From Micromonospora sp. KC213 (GTDB taxonomy: Bacteria; Actinomycetota; Actinomycetes; Mycobacteriales; Micromonosporaceae): a DNA stretch of 54,200 nt. The stretch is taken from assembly GCF_004348325.1 (NCBI RefSeq), contig NZ_SMKF01000018.1, forward strand, positions 1 to 54,200, in the 5' to 3' direction. This document shows, in pieces, positions 16,567 to 27,365 of this stretch (position 1 is its first letter; every line of letters begins with the position of its first letter). The notes beneath the pieces were generated by a model that saw only the letters and a list, made by a program, of their open reading frames with translations, had not been told where the DNA came from and did not search any database. Made by a program: the position numbers and the translations under genes.

Positions 16567-19170
16567 TCACTGCTTGAGCATGTTGTCCAGCAGCAGCGCG
16601 CAGCGGACCAGGCCCAGGTGGCTGTACGCCTGCGGATGGTTGCCCAGGCCACGTTCGGCGAGCGGGTCGTACTGCTCGGGAAGCAGTCCCGTCGGGCCGG
16701 CGGTGTCGACCATCTGCGTGAACAGCTCCTCGGCGTCGGTACGGCGACCGGTGCGCAGGTACGCCTCGACCAGCCACGCCGTGCAGATGTGGAAGCCGCC
16801 CTCCCGACCGGGCAGGCCGTCGTCCCAGTGGTACCGGTAGACGACCGGGCCGCTGCGCAGGTCCGCCTCGATCCGCAGCACCGTGGAGAGGAACCGCGGG
16901 TCGTCGCCGGGGAGCAGCCCGGACAGGCCGATCCAGAGCGAGGAGGCGTCCATGTCCTCGTCGCCGTACGCGACGCTGTACGCCTCGACCTCCTCGTGCC
17001 AGCCGTTCTCCAGCACGTTGGCACCGATCCGGTCCCGCAGCTCCACCCACTCGGGCCGGTCCTCGCCACCGTGCTGGCGTACCACGTGCAGCGCCCGGTC
17101 CACCGTCATCCAGAGCATCACCTTGGAGAAGACGTGGTGCCGGGGCGGCAGGCGGGCCTCCCAGATGCCGTGGTCGGGCTCGTGCCAGCGGCGACGGACC
17201 GCCTCGACCATGTTCTCCAGCACCCGCCACTCGTCCTCGCGGACCGAGCCTCGGGCGTCGGCCACGGCGGCGATCAGGTCGGCGACCGGCCCGAACACGT
17301 CGAGCTGGAGCTGGTGGTTGGCCAGGTTGCCGACCCGGACCGGCCGGGAGCCGGCGTACCCGGGCAGGGTGTCGATGACCGCCTCGGCACCCAGCTCGTA
17401 GCCGTCCACGGTGTAGAGCGGGTGCAGCCGCTCCGGGTGCCCGCCGGTGCGTTCGATGACGCCGTCGATCCAGCGCAGCAGCCCCTCGGCCTCCTCGGTG
17501 GAGCCGAGGTCGACCAGCGCGCGGGCGGTCATCGCGGCGTCGCGCAGCCAGCAGTACCGGTAGTCCCAGTTCCGGACGCCGCCCAGTTCCTCGGGCAGTG
17601 AGGTGGTGGCGGCGGCCAGGATCGAACCGGTGGGCTGGTGGCAGAGCCCGCGCAGGGTGAGTGCGCTGCGGGCGACCAGTTCACGTTCGGTGTTCGGCAG
17701 CCGCAGCGAGGCCACCCAGTCCTTCCACGGACGCTCGGCCGCGGCCTGCCGCTCGTGGACCGGCACCAGGTGGTGCTCCAGGCTGTGCGTGCCGAAGCGG
17801 AGCTCCAGCACGACCTGCCCACCGGCGGCGCGCAGGTCGACGACGGCCCGCGCGGTCTCGTACCCGCCGTCGTTGCCGACCTCCCACTCCACCCCCGGGG
17901 CGTACAGCGACACCGGCTCGTTCGAGCCGAGCACCAGCAGGCCGTCGTCCATCGGCTGGAGCTGGACCTGAACCTGCCCGAACTCGGGACGGGGAGCGAA
18001 CTCGATGCGGGCCCGGCCGGTGCCGGTGAGCACCCGGACCAGGATGGAGTCGCCGCTGACCACGGCCGGGCCGTCCGGGGTGGTTTCGGCGGCCGGCAGA
18101 TCCAGCCAGTCCGTGACGGTCAGGCCGGACCAGCGGGTCTCCACGGTCATCGTGCCGCTGCGGTAGCGCTGCCCGAGCGGGATGCCGCCCTTCTCCGGCC
18201 CGACGGTGAAGTGTCCGGCCGGGCTGCCGCCGACCAGGTCGGCGAAGATCGCGGCCGAGTCGGGCTTGGGGTGGCAGAGCCAGGTGACCTTGGCCTCGGG
18301 GGTGAGCAGGGCGACCGTCCGGCCGTTGGCCAGCATCGAGTGCCGTTCGATCGGCACGGCGCGCTCGCCGAAGAGCCAGTGCCGGCGGGTCTCCAGCAGC
18401 AGGCCGAGCGCCCGGGCCGCGTCGATCGGCTCGGCGACCCGGAAGTGCGCCCGGGTGTCCCCGGGGCCGATCTTGATGCCGATGTCGGGGCCGTGCAGGT
18501 TGCCGAAGGCGTTCTCGTCGGTGACGTCGTCGCCGATGAACAGCACCGCGCTGGCCGACAGCTGGGTACGCAACTGGTCGACCGCGGTGCCCTTGTGGGT
18601 GGCGACCACCGACAGTTCGATGACCTCCTTGCCCTGCGTGACGGTGACGTCCGGCCAGGTCGCGGGGCCGTTGCGGACCGCCTCGACGGCCGCGGCGGCG
18701 ACCTGCGGGTCCACCCCGCGGGTGTGGACGGCGACGCTGGCCGGTTTGCGCTCCAGCCGGATCCCGGGATGGGCCACGGCGATCTCGCGCAGCGCGTCGC
18801 GCAGCCGGGTGCGTACGGCGACCAACTCGGGGGAGAGCCGCTCGACGAAGCCGATGTCGAACTCGGAGCCGTGGCTGCCGACCAGGTGCACCTCGCTGGG
18901 CAGCCGGGACAGCGCGGCCAGGTCCCGCAGCGCACGACCGGAGACCACCGCGACGGTGGTCTGCGGCAGCGCGGCGAGGGCGCGCACCGCGGCCACCGAC
19001 TCCGGCAGCGGTACCGCCTTGCTCGGGTCCGCGACGATCGGCGCGAGCGTGCCGTCGTAGTCGCAGGCGACCAGGAGCTGCGGCACCCGGGCGATCCGCC
19101 CGATGGCCGCGCGCAGCTCGGGATCCATCGTCCCCGCGGGCGGGGTCACGATGTCGATGGCGGCGTTCAC
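16567..19170 (-). CDS. otsB: trehalose-6-phosphate phosphatase fused to a GH15 glucoamylase/trehalase-like domain
   Basis: An 867-residue two-domain protein. Residues about 15-265 are a HAD-type trehalose-phosphatase: [20 protein letters not shown] (nucleophile Asp), [20 protein letters not shown], and [13 protein letters not shown] (metal Asp). From about 275 onward it has the N-terminal beta domain and (alpha/alpha)6 barrel of the GH15 family, with [39 protein letters not shown] (likely catalytic Glu), [13 protein letters not shown] and [20 protein letters not shown]. In actinobacteria this GH15 group includes trehalases, so the fusion could in principle both make and hydrolyse trehalose. 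Its GTG start (19170) is joined to otsA through tandem minicistrons (see 19167-19288). It ends beside a strong terminator. Confidence 0.93.
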   Translation of the reverse strand: MNAAIDIVTPPAGTMDPELRAAIGRIARVPQLLVACDYDGTLAPIVADPSKAVPLPESVAAVRALAALPQTTVAVVSGRALRDLAALSRLPSEVHLVGSHGSEFDIGFVERLSPELVAVRTRLRDALREIAVAHPGIRLERKPASVAVHTRGVDPQVAAAAVEAVRNGPATWPDVTVTQGKEVIELSVVATHKGTAVDQLRTQLSASAVLFIGDDVTDENAFGNLHGPDIGIKIGPGDTRAHFRVAEPIDAARALGLLLETRRHWLFGERAVPIERHSMLANGRTVALLTPEAKVTWLCHPKPDSAAIFADLVGGSPAGHFTVGPEKGGIPLGQRYRSGTMTVETRWSGLTVTDWLDLPAAETTPDGPAVVSGDSILVRVLTGTGRARIEFAPRPEFGQVQVQLQPMDDGLLVLGSNEPVSLYAPGVEWEVGNDGGYETARAVVDLRAAGGQVVLELRFGTHSLEHHLVPVHERQAAAERPWKDWVASLRLPNTERELVARSALTLRGLCHQPTGSILAAATTSLPEELGGVRNWDYRYCWLRDAAMTARALVDLGSTEEAEGLLRWIDGVIERTGGHPERLHPLYTVDGYELGAEAVIDTLPGYAGSRPVRVGNLANHQLQLDVFGPVADLIAAVADARGSVREDEWRVLENMVEAVRRRWHEPDHGIWEARLPPRHHVFSKVMLWMTVDRALHVVRQHGGEDRPEWVELRDRIGANVLENGWHEEVEAYSVAYGDEDMDASSLWIGLSGLLPGDDPRFLSTVLRIEADLRSGPVVYRYHWDDGLPGREGGFHICTAWLVEAYLRTGRRTDAEELFTQMVDTAGPTGLLPEQYDPLAERGLGNHPQAYSHLGLVRCALLLDNMLKQ

Positions 19171-19288
19171 AGGGTCACCTCGGTTCGCGACTGCGGGGCT
19201 CGCAGGATCGGCTCACTCCTCGCGCTCACAGGGTCACCTCGGTTCGCGACTGCGGGGCTCGCAGGATCGGCTCACTCCTCGCGCTCAC
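19167..19288 (-). repeat. 2 x 59-bp perfect tandem repeat between otsA and otsB, made of GTGA-linked minicistrons
   Basis: Positions 19167-19225 and 19226-19284 are identical 59-bp units, followed by a TCAC remnant (19285-19288) that is the end of otsA. On the minus strand each unit can be read as GTG plus 19 codons ([12 protein letters not shown] at the start) and a TGA. Each stop shares GTGA with the next start: otsA stop (19287-19285), first minicistron 19288-19226, second 19229-19167, otsB GTG at 19170. A ribosome-site-like GAGGTGA lies upstream of each downstream GTG. The 63-nt minicistron minus the 4-nt overlap equals the 59-nt period. Confidence 0.93.
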
Positions 19289-20685
19289 TCGGCCTCCACC
19301 TCGGGGGCGCCGAGTTCGGTCAGGAACGATTTCGCCCAGTGCCCCACGTCGTGGGTGCGTAGATGACGTTGCATGATCCGCATGCGTCGACGGGCCTCCG
19401 GCTTCTCCACGTGTACGGCCCGCAGGAGAGCGTCCTTGACGGCGTCGGGGTCGTGCGGGTTGCACAGGAACGCCTGGCGCAGCTCGGTGGCGGCGCCGGC
19501 GAACTCACTGAGCACGAGCGCGCCGCCCTGGTCGTCGCGCGATGCCACGTACTCCTTGGCCACCAGATTCATTCCGTCTCGCAGCGGGGTCACCATCATC
19601 ACGTCGGCCGCCACGTACAGCGCGGCCAGTTCGGAGCGACTGTACGACTGATGCAGATAATGCACCGCAGGCACGCCGACTCTACCGAATTCGCCATTAA
19701 TCCGACCAACCTCGCGTTCCACCTTGACGCGAAGTGCCTGGTAGTGCTCCACACGCTCCCGGCTGGGCGTGGCGACCTGCACCATAACCGCCTCGGGAAC
19801 TGTCAACTTTCCGTCAGCAAGAAGTTCCCGGAAGGCCTTGAGTCGAAGCTCGATGCCCTTCGTGTAGTCCAGCCGGTCGACGCCCAGGATGATCGTCTTC
19901 GGATTGCCGAGCTCCTCGCGGATCTGCTTGGCCCGGGCCTGGATCGCCGGGTCCTCGGCCAGCCGCTCCATCTCCCTGGTGTCGATCGAGATGGGGAAGG
20001 CGCCCGCCTTCACCTGGCGGCCGTCCACCTGGATCATCTGGCCCTCGTAACGGAGGCCGAGCAGGTGCCGAGCCAGCCGGACGAAGTTCTGCGCGGCCAG
20101 TCGCTGCTGGAACCCGACCAGATCGGCCCCGAGCAGACCGCGCAGGATCTCGGTGCGGAACGGCATCTGCATGAACAGCTCGATCGGCGGGAACGGGATG
20201 TGCAGGAAGAAGCCGATCTTCAGGTCGGGTCGCAGCTCGCGCAGCATCGCCGGGACCAGCTGGAGCTGGTAGTCCTGCACCCAGACCGTCGCCCCCTCGG
20301 CCGCCACGTCCGCCGCGGCCTCCGCGAAACGGGCGTTGACCAGGCGGTACGCCTCACGCCAGCGGCGCTTGTAGGCCGGCGTCTCGACCGCGTCGTGGTA
20401 GAGGGGCCAGATGGTGGCGTTGGACTGGCCCTCGTAGTAGCGCTCCAGTTCCTCGGCACTCAGCGGCACCGGGTGCAACCGGATGCCCTCCAGGTCGAAC
20501 GGCTCCGGTGCGGCACCGGTGCCGCCGGCCCAGCCGACCCAGGTGCCCTGGTGCTCGGCGAGGACGGGGTGCAGCGCGGTGACCAGCCCTCCCGGGCTGC
20601 GTCGCCACTGCCGCCCCTCGGGTGTGCTCACCTCGTCGACCGGCAGTCGGTTCGCCACTACGACAAAGGAGCTACGGACGGTCAC
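19285..20685 (-). CDS. otsA: alpha,alpha-trehalose-phosphate synthase OtsA
   Basis: A GT20 family glycosyltransferase of 466 residues that makes trehalose-6-phosphate from a nucleotide-glucose and glucose-6-phosphate. Landmarks: the N-terminal VVVANRLPV, the WVGWAGG loop, [51 protein letters not shown] and the C-terminal [18 protein letters not shown] with LSEFAGAA. I start it at GTG 20685 ([13 protein letters not shown]) because the upstream in-frame extension to 20772 is Arg-rich and unlike the family. The upstream gene is the PIN toxin, separated by a palindromic repeat. Downstream it is chained to otsB. Confidence 0.96.
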   Translation of the reverse strand: MTVRSSFVVVANRLPVDEVSTPEGRQWRRSPGGLVTALHPVLAEHQGTWVGWAGGTGAAPEPFDLEGIRLHPVPLSAEELERYYEGQSNATIWPLYHDAVETPAYKRRWREAYRLVNARFAEAAADVAAEGATVWVQDYQLQLVPAMLRELRPDLKIGFFLHIPFPPIELFMQMPFRTEILRGLLGADLVGFQQRLAAQNFVRLARHLLGLRYEGQMIQVDGRQVKAGAFPISIDTREMERLAEDPAIQARAKQIREELGNPKTIILGVDRLDYTKGIELRLKAFRELLADGKLTVPEAVMVQVATPSRERVEHYQALRVKVEREVGRINGEFGRVGVPAVHYLHQSYSRSELAALYVAADVMMVTPLRDGMNLVAKEYVASRDDQGGALVLSEFAGAATELRQAFLCNPHDPDAVKDALLRAVHVEKPEARRRMRIMQRHLRTHDVGHWAKSFLTELGAPEVEAE

Positions 20686-20783
20686 GATCGGCCACCTCCG
20701 GGTGCTGACGGGTCCACCGCGATGAGCGTACTGAGCGTAGCTGCGGTGTCTTGGCCCCCGTGTCGGACTCACCTACCCGTCCC

Positions 20784-20829
20784 AGAACCGCCGAACCCTG
20801 ATCGTGATCTTGTTGACATCGGCGGTTCA
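20784..20829. repeat. REP-like hairpin element overlapping the PIN-toxin stop
   Basis: AGAACCGCCGA (20784-20794) and TCGGCGGTTCA (20819-20829) form an 11-base inverted repeat with one mismatch. The intervening sequence is AT-richer and contains GATCGTGATC. The right arm includes the TGA stop of the toxin gene (20827-20829, minus strand). I associate this arrangement with dispersed repeats of Micromonosporaceae from memory; a genome search is needed to confirm copy number. Confidence 0.6.
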
Positions 20830-21213
20830 GAGGTCGATGACCGGCCACTCCTTCGGCAGCACCTCGCCGAGCAACTCCCGCCGGTCCGTCATGATCGGAG
20901 TGGTGGCCCGTGTGGCCTCCAGTGCCGCCTGGGCCAGGTCCATGCTTCCCAGGGTGCGGGACCAGCCGCCGAGAAACATGCACATGTCATGCTCGACGGG
21001 AGTGACGATCACCTGGTCGAGATCGCCGAGGATGTCCAGGAGGCGCCAGCCGTCGGTGGTCACCCGGCGGTACGCCTCGGCGAGGCACAGTGCGGGCACG
21101 ATCACCGCCTGCCGCCGGTCCGCCACCTGGGCGATTTGCTCCCCGACCGCCTCGGTGCCTCCGGAGTAGGCCAACAGGCATGCGGTGTCGAGCACCAGGC
21201 CGGCGTCAGTCAC
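20827..21213 (-). CDS. PIN-domain toxin (VapC-like)
   Basis: A 128-residue PIN-domain protein. The acidic residues of the nuclease centre are visible: Asp in LVLDTACLLAY near residue 9, Glu in CLAEAYRR near 46, Asp in SMDLAQAALEA near 91 and Asp in PIMTDRRELL near 109. The fold matches VapC-type RNases, which cut tRNA or rRNA. It overlaps the upstream antitoxin gene by eight bases and so is translationally coupled to it. Its stop codon lies inside a palindromic repeat. The target RNA is unknown. Confidence 0.85.
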   Translation of the reverse strand: MTDAGLVLDTACLLAYSGGTEAVGEQIAQVADRRQAVIVPALCLAEAYRRVTTDGWRLLDILGDLDQVIVTPVEHDMCMFLGGWSRTLGSMDLAQAALEATRATTPIMTDRRELLGEVLPKEWPVIDL

Positions 21214-21490
21214 GGATGGTCAGCCGTCCGCGGGACGACTCGCCCAACAGTGCGGCCGCCTTGGCGCGCAGCTCCGGAGTGATCTTCGCCTGTGCCTCGT
21301 CGAGCGTGCGGCCCGCCTCGGCGACCCCGTCCTCGGAGAGTCGGAAGCCGGCCTGCCTCAGTGCTCGCCGGGTGCGCTCACCCGCCATCCGTTGCCGCAC
21401 GCTCTCGGTGATGAACGCGGAGACGTTGGGCTCCTCGGCCAGCCGCTCCGCGACGTCGTCGGGGACGCTGATGGCGATCTTCCTGGTCAT
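21206..21490 (-). CDS. antitoxin of the PIN toxin, ribbon-helix-helix type
   Basis: A 94-residue protein. The N-terminus (MTRKIAISVPDDVAERLAEE) has the strand-helix pattern of ribbon-helix-helix DNA-binding antitoxins, continuing with NVSAFITESVRQRM. The C-terminal half (RLSEDGVAEAGRTLDEAQA and onward) is helical and charged, and would wrap the toxin. It is the first gene of the pair and overlaps the toxin start by eight bases, the usual antitoxin-first order. Repeats upstream of its start (21489-21555) are candidate autoregulatory sites. Confidence 0.82.
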   Translation of the reverse strand: MTRKIAISVPDDVAERLAEEPNVSAFITESVRQRMAGERTRRALRQAGFRLSEDGVAEAGRTLDEAQAKITPELRAKAAALLGESSRGRLTIRD

Positions 21491-21555
21491 ACCGGGGACA
21501 CTAGCGAGTTATACCGCCGGGGACAACGAGGGCTCGACGCCGTACCGCCGGGGTG
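21489..21555 (-). promoter_or_regulatory. promoter/operator region of the toxin-antitoxin genes
   Basis: Related boxes occur in direct orientation: ATACCGGGGACA at 21489, ATACCGCCGGGGACA at 21511 and GTACCGCCGGGGTGG at 21542. A minus-strand -10-like TATAAC lies at 21513-21508, about 20 bases upstream of the antitoxin ATG, inside the middle box. Repeated boxes over a -10 are typical of antitoxin autoregulation, but binding is inferred. Confidence 0.45.
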
Positions 21556-21704
21556 GGGTGATGTGGGCGCGGCCGCCCATACCTGTCAGGATTGACGACG
21601 GCGTGCGCGCGGCCGGCTCCCGGCCGACGGCGGCGAGCGGAAGTCGCAACCAGCGCCCGCGCCCCAGCAGCTCGCGACCGCAACCGACGGAGGTAGCCCG
21701 CACC

Positions 21705-23381
<1,677 letters not shown>

Positions 23382-23383
23382 GC

Positions 23384-23830
23384 ATGGCGGACCGCTTCGT
23401 CTACCACTGCACGCTGCGCTGGTCCGACCTGGACGCGTACGGCCACGTCAACAACGCCCGCTTCCTCACCCTCTACGAGGAGGCCCGGGTGGCGATGATG
23501 TTCGCCGGTGGTCGGGCGTGGGGGGTCGACTCGTTCGCCGACGGGGTGGTCATCCGCCGGCACGAGGTCGACTACCTGCGGCCGATCGACTACGCCCTCG
23601 GCCGGGCCACCGCCGAGGCGGCCCCGACCGTCCGGATCGAACTGTGGGTGGAACAGATCCGGGCCGGTTCGTTCACCGTCGCCTACGAGTTGTACGACGG
23701 CGAGGTGCTGGCCAGCACCGCCCGTTCGGTGTTGGTGCCGTTCGACCTGATCGCGAAACGACCCCGGCGGATCAACGACGACGAGCGGACCTTCCTGCTG
23801 TCGTACGCGCCGGCCGGCGGGCCGGGGTGA
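23384..23830 (+). CDS. acyl-CoA thioesterase, hot-dog fold (4HBT)
   Basis: A 148-residue single hot-dog domain protein. It has the 4-hydroxybenzoyl-CoA thioesterase-type motif: LRWSDLDAYGHVNNARFLTLYEEAR, with the catalytic Asp and the downstream Asn/His cluster. VDYLRPIDYA and the C-terminal strand STARSVLVPFDL follow. It starts two bases after the ettA stop and overlaps the next gene by four bases (GTGA), so ettA, the thioesterase and the gene at 23827 form one unit. The acyl substrate is unknown. Confidence 0.9.
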   Translation: MADRFVYHCTLRWSDLDAYGHVNNARFLTLYEEARVAMMFAGGRAWGVDSFADGVVIRRHEVDYLRPIDYALGRATAEAAPTVRIELWVEQIRAGSFTVAYELYDGEVLASTARSVLVPFDLIAKRPRRINDDERTFLLSYAPAGGPG

Positions 23831-24513
23831 GCGGGGCGGCGACGGCGCCGGGACACGGGCTGGAGGGCGTCGCCGACGCGGGCGCCTTCCTGGCCCGGCT
23901 GGTCCGCTTCGACCCGGCCACCGTGGTCCGGCTCCGGCCGGTCGACGGGGCCGGGCGCACGGCGCTGTGGGCCCGGCTGCCCTGGGATGCGCTGGTGACC
24001 CGGACGGTAGCCGGGCGTGCACCGGGCGACGTCACCGTCTCCGCCACCGACCTGCTGGCCCGACTGGAGTCGGCCGACGCCGCGTTGCCGACCCGGCGGG
24101 ACGAGCGGTGGCGCTGGCCGCTGCCACCGGTGGCGAGCCGGGCGGTGGAGCAGGTGCCGGCCGGGGAGCTGCGCCGGATCGCCGAGGCGGCTGCGGGCGC
24201 CCTGCGCAGCGCGGCGGCGCACGGGGTCGGTGGCCGGGCGGTGGGGCAGCGGGTGCTGCGCGACGCGCTACTGGACCACGTCGCGGTGGTGGTGACCCCG
24301 GACGACGCGTCGGGTGAGCCGGTCGAGGTGAGCCAACGGTTGGTGCAGGCGGTGGTCCGGATGGGTTTTCTCGGGCCGGTCGACGCCGCCGGTGCGGCCC
24401 AGGTCCGGGTGGCCGGCCGCTGGGTCGGACTGGTCGGACCGTACGGAACGGCATGGTCGCGCAAGGTTCACGAACTCGCCATCCAACCCCGCAAGGACCA
24501 CCCGAAAGTATGA
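23827..24513 (+). CDS. conserved actinobacterial protein, unknown function
   Basis: A 228-residue protein with no signal peptide or membrane helix. It has an N-terminal segment (FLARLVRFDPATVVRLRPV), an alternating Ala/Arg-rich helical middle and a C-terminus RVAGRWVGLVGPYGTAWSRK. I do not recognise a catalytic motif. The GTG start overlaps the thioesterase stop (GTGA), so co-translation is likely, and co-occurrence with EttA may be a clue to its role. Strong third-position G/C supports it as a real gene. Confidence 0.75.
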   Translation: MSGAATAPGHGLEGVADAGAFLARLVRFDPATVVRLRPVDGAGRTALWARLPWDALVTRTVAGRAPGDVTVSATDLLARLESADAALPTRRDERWRWPLPPVASRAVEQVPAGELRRIAEAAAGALRSAAAHGVGGRAVGQRVLRDALLDHVAVVVTPDDASGEPVEVSQRLVQAVVRMGFLGPVDAAGAAQVRVAGRWVGLVGPYGTAWSRKVHELAIQPRKDHPKV

Positions 24514-24644
24514 CCCATGGTCATTCTTCTGGCCTGGTGCTGTCGTTGGGGGGGTGTCTCCGGCCGGCTATCCGGGTACCGTCCATCCTCGGATCCAACA
24601 CACCGTAGGCGTCCGGATCCGCTGGGGAGTGAGGTGCGCGAGCG

Positions 24645-25232
24645 ATGCCGTGGTGGTCATGGCGCCCTGGTTCCGTCACAGGTGGCGACCAGGAAACTCG
24701 AAGCGGGACCACAGTGGACAGCAACCTCCGGGTCGGACCACCGTCCCCCCGGCAGCCGGGTGACGACTGCTGCAAGGCCGCCGACCGACCGGTGGCCGGC
24801 GACCTGCCCCCCGCGGTCGCGCCGGTCACCCTGCGCCGGGTCTGCGACGCGCTCGACCTGCTCGACGTGCGTTACCTGGCCGACGGTGACGGCAACCTGC
24901 TGGCCATGTGGGAACGGCACGCGGTGCTGGTCACCCTGGAGGGTCCGGAGGACGAGATCCTGGTGATGCGCGCCCGTCCACACGCCACCGTCCCCCCGGA
25001 CTGGGCGGACCGGGCCTACCGGGTGGTCAACGAGTGGAACCACACGCGGCGGTTCTGCAAGGCATACATCGGTGACCCGACCGAGCGCGGCCAGCTGCCC
25101 ATCTACGCCGAACTCCAGGTGCCGCTCGGTGCCGGCACCCACGACGCGCTCCTGGTGGAACTGCTCGACTGCGGCGCGGCCGTCGCGACCACCTTCGTCG
25201 ACTGGCTGCACGACGAGGGCGCGCTGCTGTAG
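24645..25232 (+). CDS. YbjN domain-containing protein
   Basis: A 195-residue protein whose conserved part (about 60-195) resembles the YbjN/sensory-transduction regulator fold: VTLRRVCDALDLLDVRYLAD, YRVVNEWNHTRRFCKAYI and the helical C-terminus ELLDCGAAVATTFVDWLHDE. The N-terminal 50 residues are low-complexity, so the true start may be GTG 24714 (VDSNLRVGPP) rather than ATG 24645. This family resembles type III secretion chaperones in fold but is found widely in actinobacteria without such systems. Function unknown. Confidence 0.78.
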   Translation: MPWWSWRPGSVTGGDQETRSGTTVDSNLRVGPPSPRQPGDDCCKAADRPVAGDLPPAVAPVTLRRVCDALDLLDVRYLADGDGNLLAMWERHAVLVTLEGPEDEILVMRARPHATVPPDWADRAYRVVNEWNHTRRFCKAYIGDPTERGQLPIYAELQVPLGAGTHDALLVELLDCGAAVATTFVDWLHDEGALL

Positions 25233-25275
25233 CCCGCCGCCGGCTGCCGGTCGGGCGGTGTCCGGGCGGGCCGGG

Positions 25276-25698
25276 TCAACCGGTTGGGTCCTCCATGACG
25301 TTCACCATGAAGTAGGCCGCCCGCTCCAGGTAGTCCCAGAGCGCTGCGGCGATCTCCGGCGGCAGCTCCAGCCGGTCGACCGCGCGTCGCATGTGGTGCA
25401 GCCACGCGTCCCGCTCGGCGGCGCCGATCCGGTACGGCGCGTGCCGCATCCGCAGCCGCGGGTGCCCGCGCTGCGACGAGTAGGTGTTCGGGCCACCCCA
25501 GTACTGCATGAGGAAGAGGGTCAGCCGGTCGGCGGCCGGCCCGAGGTCCTCCTCCGGATACATCGGGCGCAGCAACGGGTCGGTGGCGACGCCGGCGTAG
25601 AACTCGTCGACCAGCTTGCGGAAGGTGGGCTCGCCGCCGACCGCTTCGAAGAGGGTCGTCGGCGGCTCGGTACGGTCGGACTCACCTGCGGGGCTCAC
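25276..25698 (-). CDS. glbO: group II truncated haemoglobin
   Basis: A 140-residue truncated globin: TLFEAVGGEPTFRKLVDEFYAGVATDPLLRPMYPEEDL (helices B-E region, shown only to place it), then LTLFLMQYWGGP and a histidine-containing HPRLRMRHAPYRIG, then the final helix ALWDYLERAAYFMVNVM. GTG 25698 gives a normal length; the upstream in-frame extension is Arg/Pro-rich. It binds oxygen or NO. It lies 61 bases after the MFS gene on the same strand and may share a transcript. Confidence 0.9.
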   Translation of the reverse strand: MSPAGESDRTEPPTTLFEAVGGEPTFRKLVDEFYAGVATDPLLRPMYPEEDLGPAADRLTLFLMQYWGGPNTYSSQRGHPRLRMRHAPYRIGAAERDAWLHHMRRAVDRLELPPEIAAALWDYLERAAYFMVNVMEDPTG

Positions 25699-25759
25699 CG
25701 TTCCATCCTGCCAGGCGTCCCGGCCCGGCGGGCGCCGCCCACCGCCCGGGCGGCGGCGG

Positions 25760-27163
25760 TCACGTCGCCGCGGGGCTGCGCCGGTCGTCGATCCGGTCGC
25801 CCGGGGCTGCCCGGCCGGTCCCGGGATGAGACCCGACGGGAGCGGGCGACCCGTCGGTCGCCGCATTGGCGTTGGCGAGGGTGGCCGCCGTCACCGCCGA
25901 CTCGACGGTCGAGCCGTCCGGCCAGCGCAGCACCGCGACGAGCATCAGCAGGACGCCGGCGGCGCTCCACGCGCCAACCACCACGGGGATGGAGAACCGG
26001 TCCGCGAACAGCCCGGTGACCAGTACGGCGGCCCCCTGGATCACCTGCATCCCGCTGGCCATCACGCCGAAGGCGCGGGCCCGGTATCCGTTGGGCAGGG
26101 CGCGGACGAACAGCCCGTTGGCGGTCGGCAGCACTCCCGCGACGGCGAACCCACACCCGGCGGCGAGCAGGGCCACCACCAGCGGCGGTGGGTCCAGCAG
26201 CGCGGGCACCAGCACCAGCGGTGCCGCCACCGCCAGGGGGCGCATCAGCATGATCCGGCGGGCCGGCGCGACCGCTCGTCCGACCAGCAGTCCACCCAGG
26301 ATGAAGCCGACCGGGCCGGCCGCCATGATCAACGCCTGCGACGGGCCGCTGCCCAGTCGGTCGTCGGCCCGTTCACCGGCCCAGGCGGCGGCGAGCCCTT
26401 CCGGAACGATGGAGAAGAGCATGGCGCTGAAGACCAGCACGGCGATCGCCCGCAGGACCGGGTTGCCGAAGACGATGCGGAATCCCTCGGCGGTCTCCCG
26501 GAGCAGGTGACTGCGGTGGGTGGCGTTCATCGCCGGGGCACGGTCGCGTACCCCCCACCGGACCAGCACGGCCGACGCGGCGAAGGTCGCCGCGTTGATC
26601 AGCAACGCGACGGTCGGGTTCACCGCGGCCACGGCGGCCCCGAGCAGGTATCCGACGACCTGGGCGGCCTGGCCGGTGCTGGCGTTCAATGACAACGCGA
26701 CGACCAGTCGGTCACCGCTGAGGATGGTCGGCAGCAGCGCCGACCTGGCCGCCTGGCTGGGCGGGTTGGCGAGCGTGGTGGCGAAGAGCAGGACCAGGAT
26801 CACCCAGACCGGGGACTGCGGCACCGCGATCAGCGCCATCAGTGTCATCCGGATCAGGTCGCAGACCACCATCACCCGGCGGTACGGGTACCGCTCGGCC
26901 AGTGCCGCGAGCAGCGGCCCCCCGGCGAGCCAGGGGAGGTAGCTGACCGCGAACGCGGCGGCGGAGAGAGCGATCGACTCGCTCTCCCGGTAGACCAGAA
27001 CGGTGACCGCCGCCTTGGCGAGGTAGTCGCCGATCCAGGACAGGAGGCTGGCGGTGAAGATCGCCCGGTACTCGGGCTGGGCGAACACTTCACGGAAGGT
27101 AGCCGGGCGGTCCGGAGAGGCTTGCTCGTCGGACACCGTCGCCTCCATCGGACCCGCCGGCAC
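25760..27163 (-). CDS. MFS family transporter
   Basis: A 467-residue membrane protein with about 12 predicted helices and the multidrug-efflux-like start FREVFAQPEYRAIFTASLLSW. Recognisable parts are the loop 2-3 motif ALAERYPYRRVMVVCDLIR and the PPSQAARSALLP block seen in MFS members of the antibiotic/macrolide type. The C-terminal 50 residues are hydrophilic and probably disordered. An ATG further in (27148) is also a possible start. Substrate unknown. Confidence 0.88.
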   Translation of the reverse strand: MPAGPMEATVSDEQASPDRPATFREVFAQPEYRAIFTASLLSWIGDYLAKAAVTVLVYRESESIALSAAAFAVSYLPWLAGGPLLAALAERYPYRRVMVVCDLIRMTLMALIAVPQSPVWVILVLLFATTLANPPSQAARSALLPTILSGDRLVVALSLNASTGQAAQVVGYLLGAAVAAVNPTVALLINAATFAASAVLVRWGVRDRAPAMNATHRSHLLRETAEGFRIVFGNPVLRAIAVLVFSAMLFSIVPEGLAAAWAGERADDRLGSGPSQALIMAAGPVGFILGGLLVGRAVAPARRIMLMRPLAVAAPLVLVPALLDPPPLVVALLAAGCGFAVAGVLPTANGLFVRALPNGYRARAFGVMASGMQVIQGAAVLVTGLFADRFSIPVVVGAWSAAGVLLMLVAVLRWPDGSTVESAVTAATLANANAATDGSPAPVGSHPGTGRAAPGDRIDDRRSPAAT

Positions 27164-27365
27164 CGCTCGTGACGGCCTGGCGGACCCCGTCGTCAGATCT
27201 ACGGATCAGCGAGGAAATGGTCACGCTCCGGCGGGAGCGCGTGCTCCGGATTCTGCCCGATCGTCTGACAACTGGCTAGGGCGAACGGATCGATCGTCGC
27301 ATCTCCGACTGAACGAACGGACGATACCCGAGGGTTCGGGCGGTCGGGAACCCCCAGAATTCGGG

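Noticed and set aside
19167..19288. CRISPR-like repeat
   Set aside because: Only two adjacent identical units with no spacers, and no cas genes in the window.
19226..19465. 79-codon minus-strand frame ending in the 59-bp repeat, as an independent gene
   Set aside because: Most of it is the out-of-frame shadow of otsA; only its last 20 codons correspond to the minicistron described in the repeat entry.
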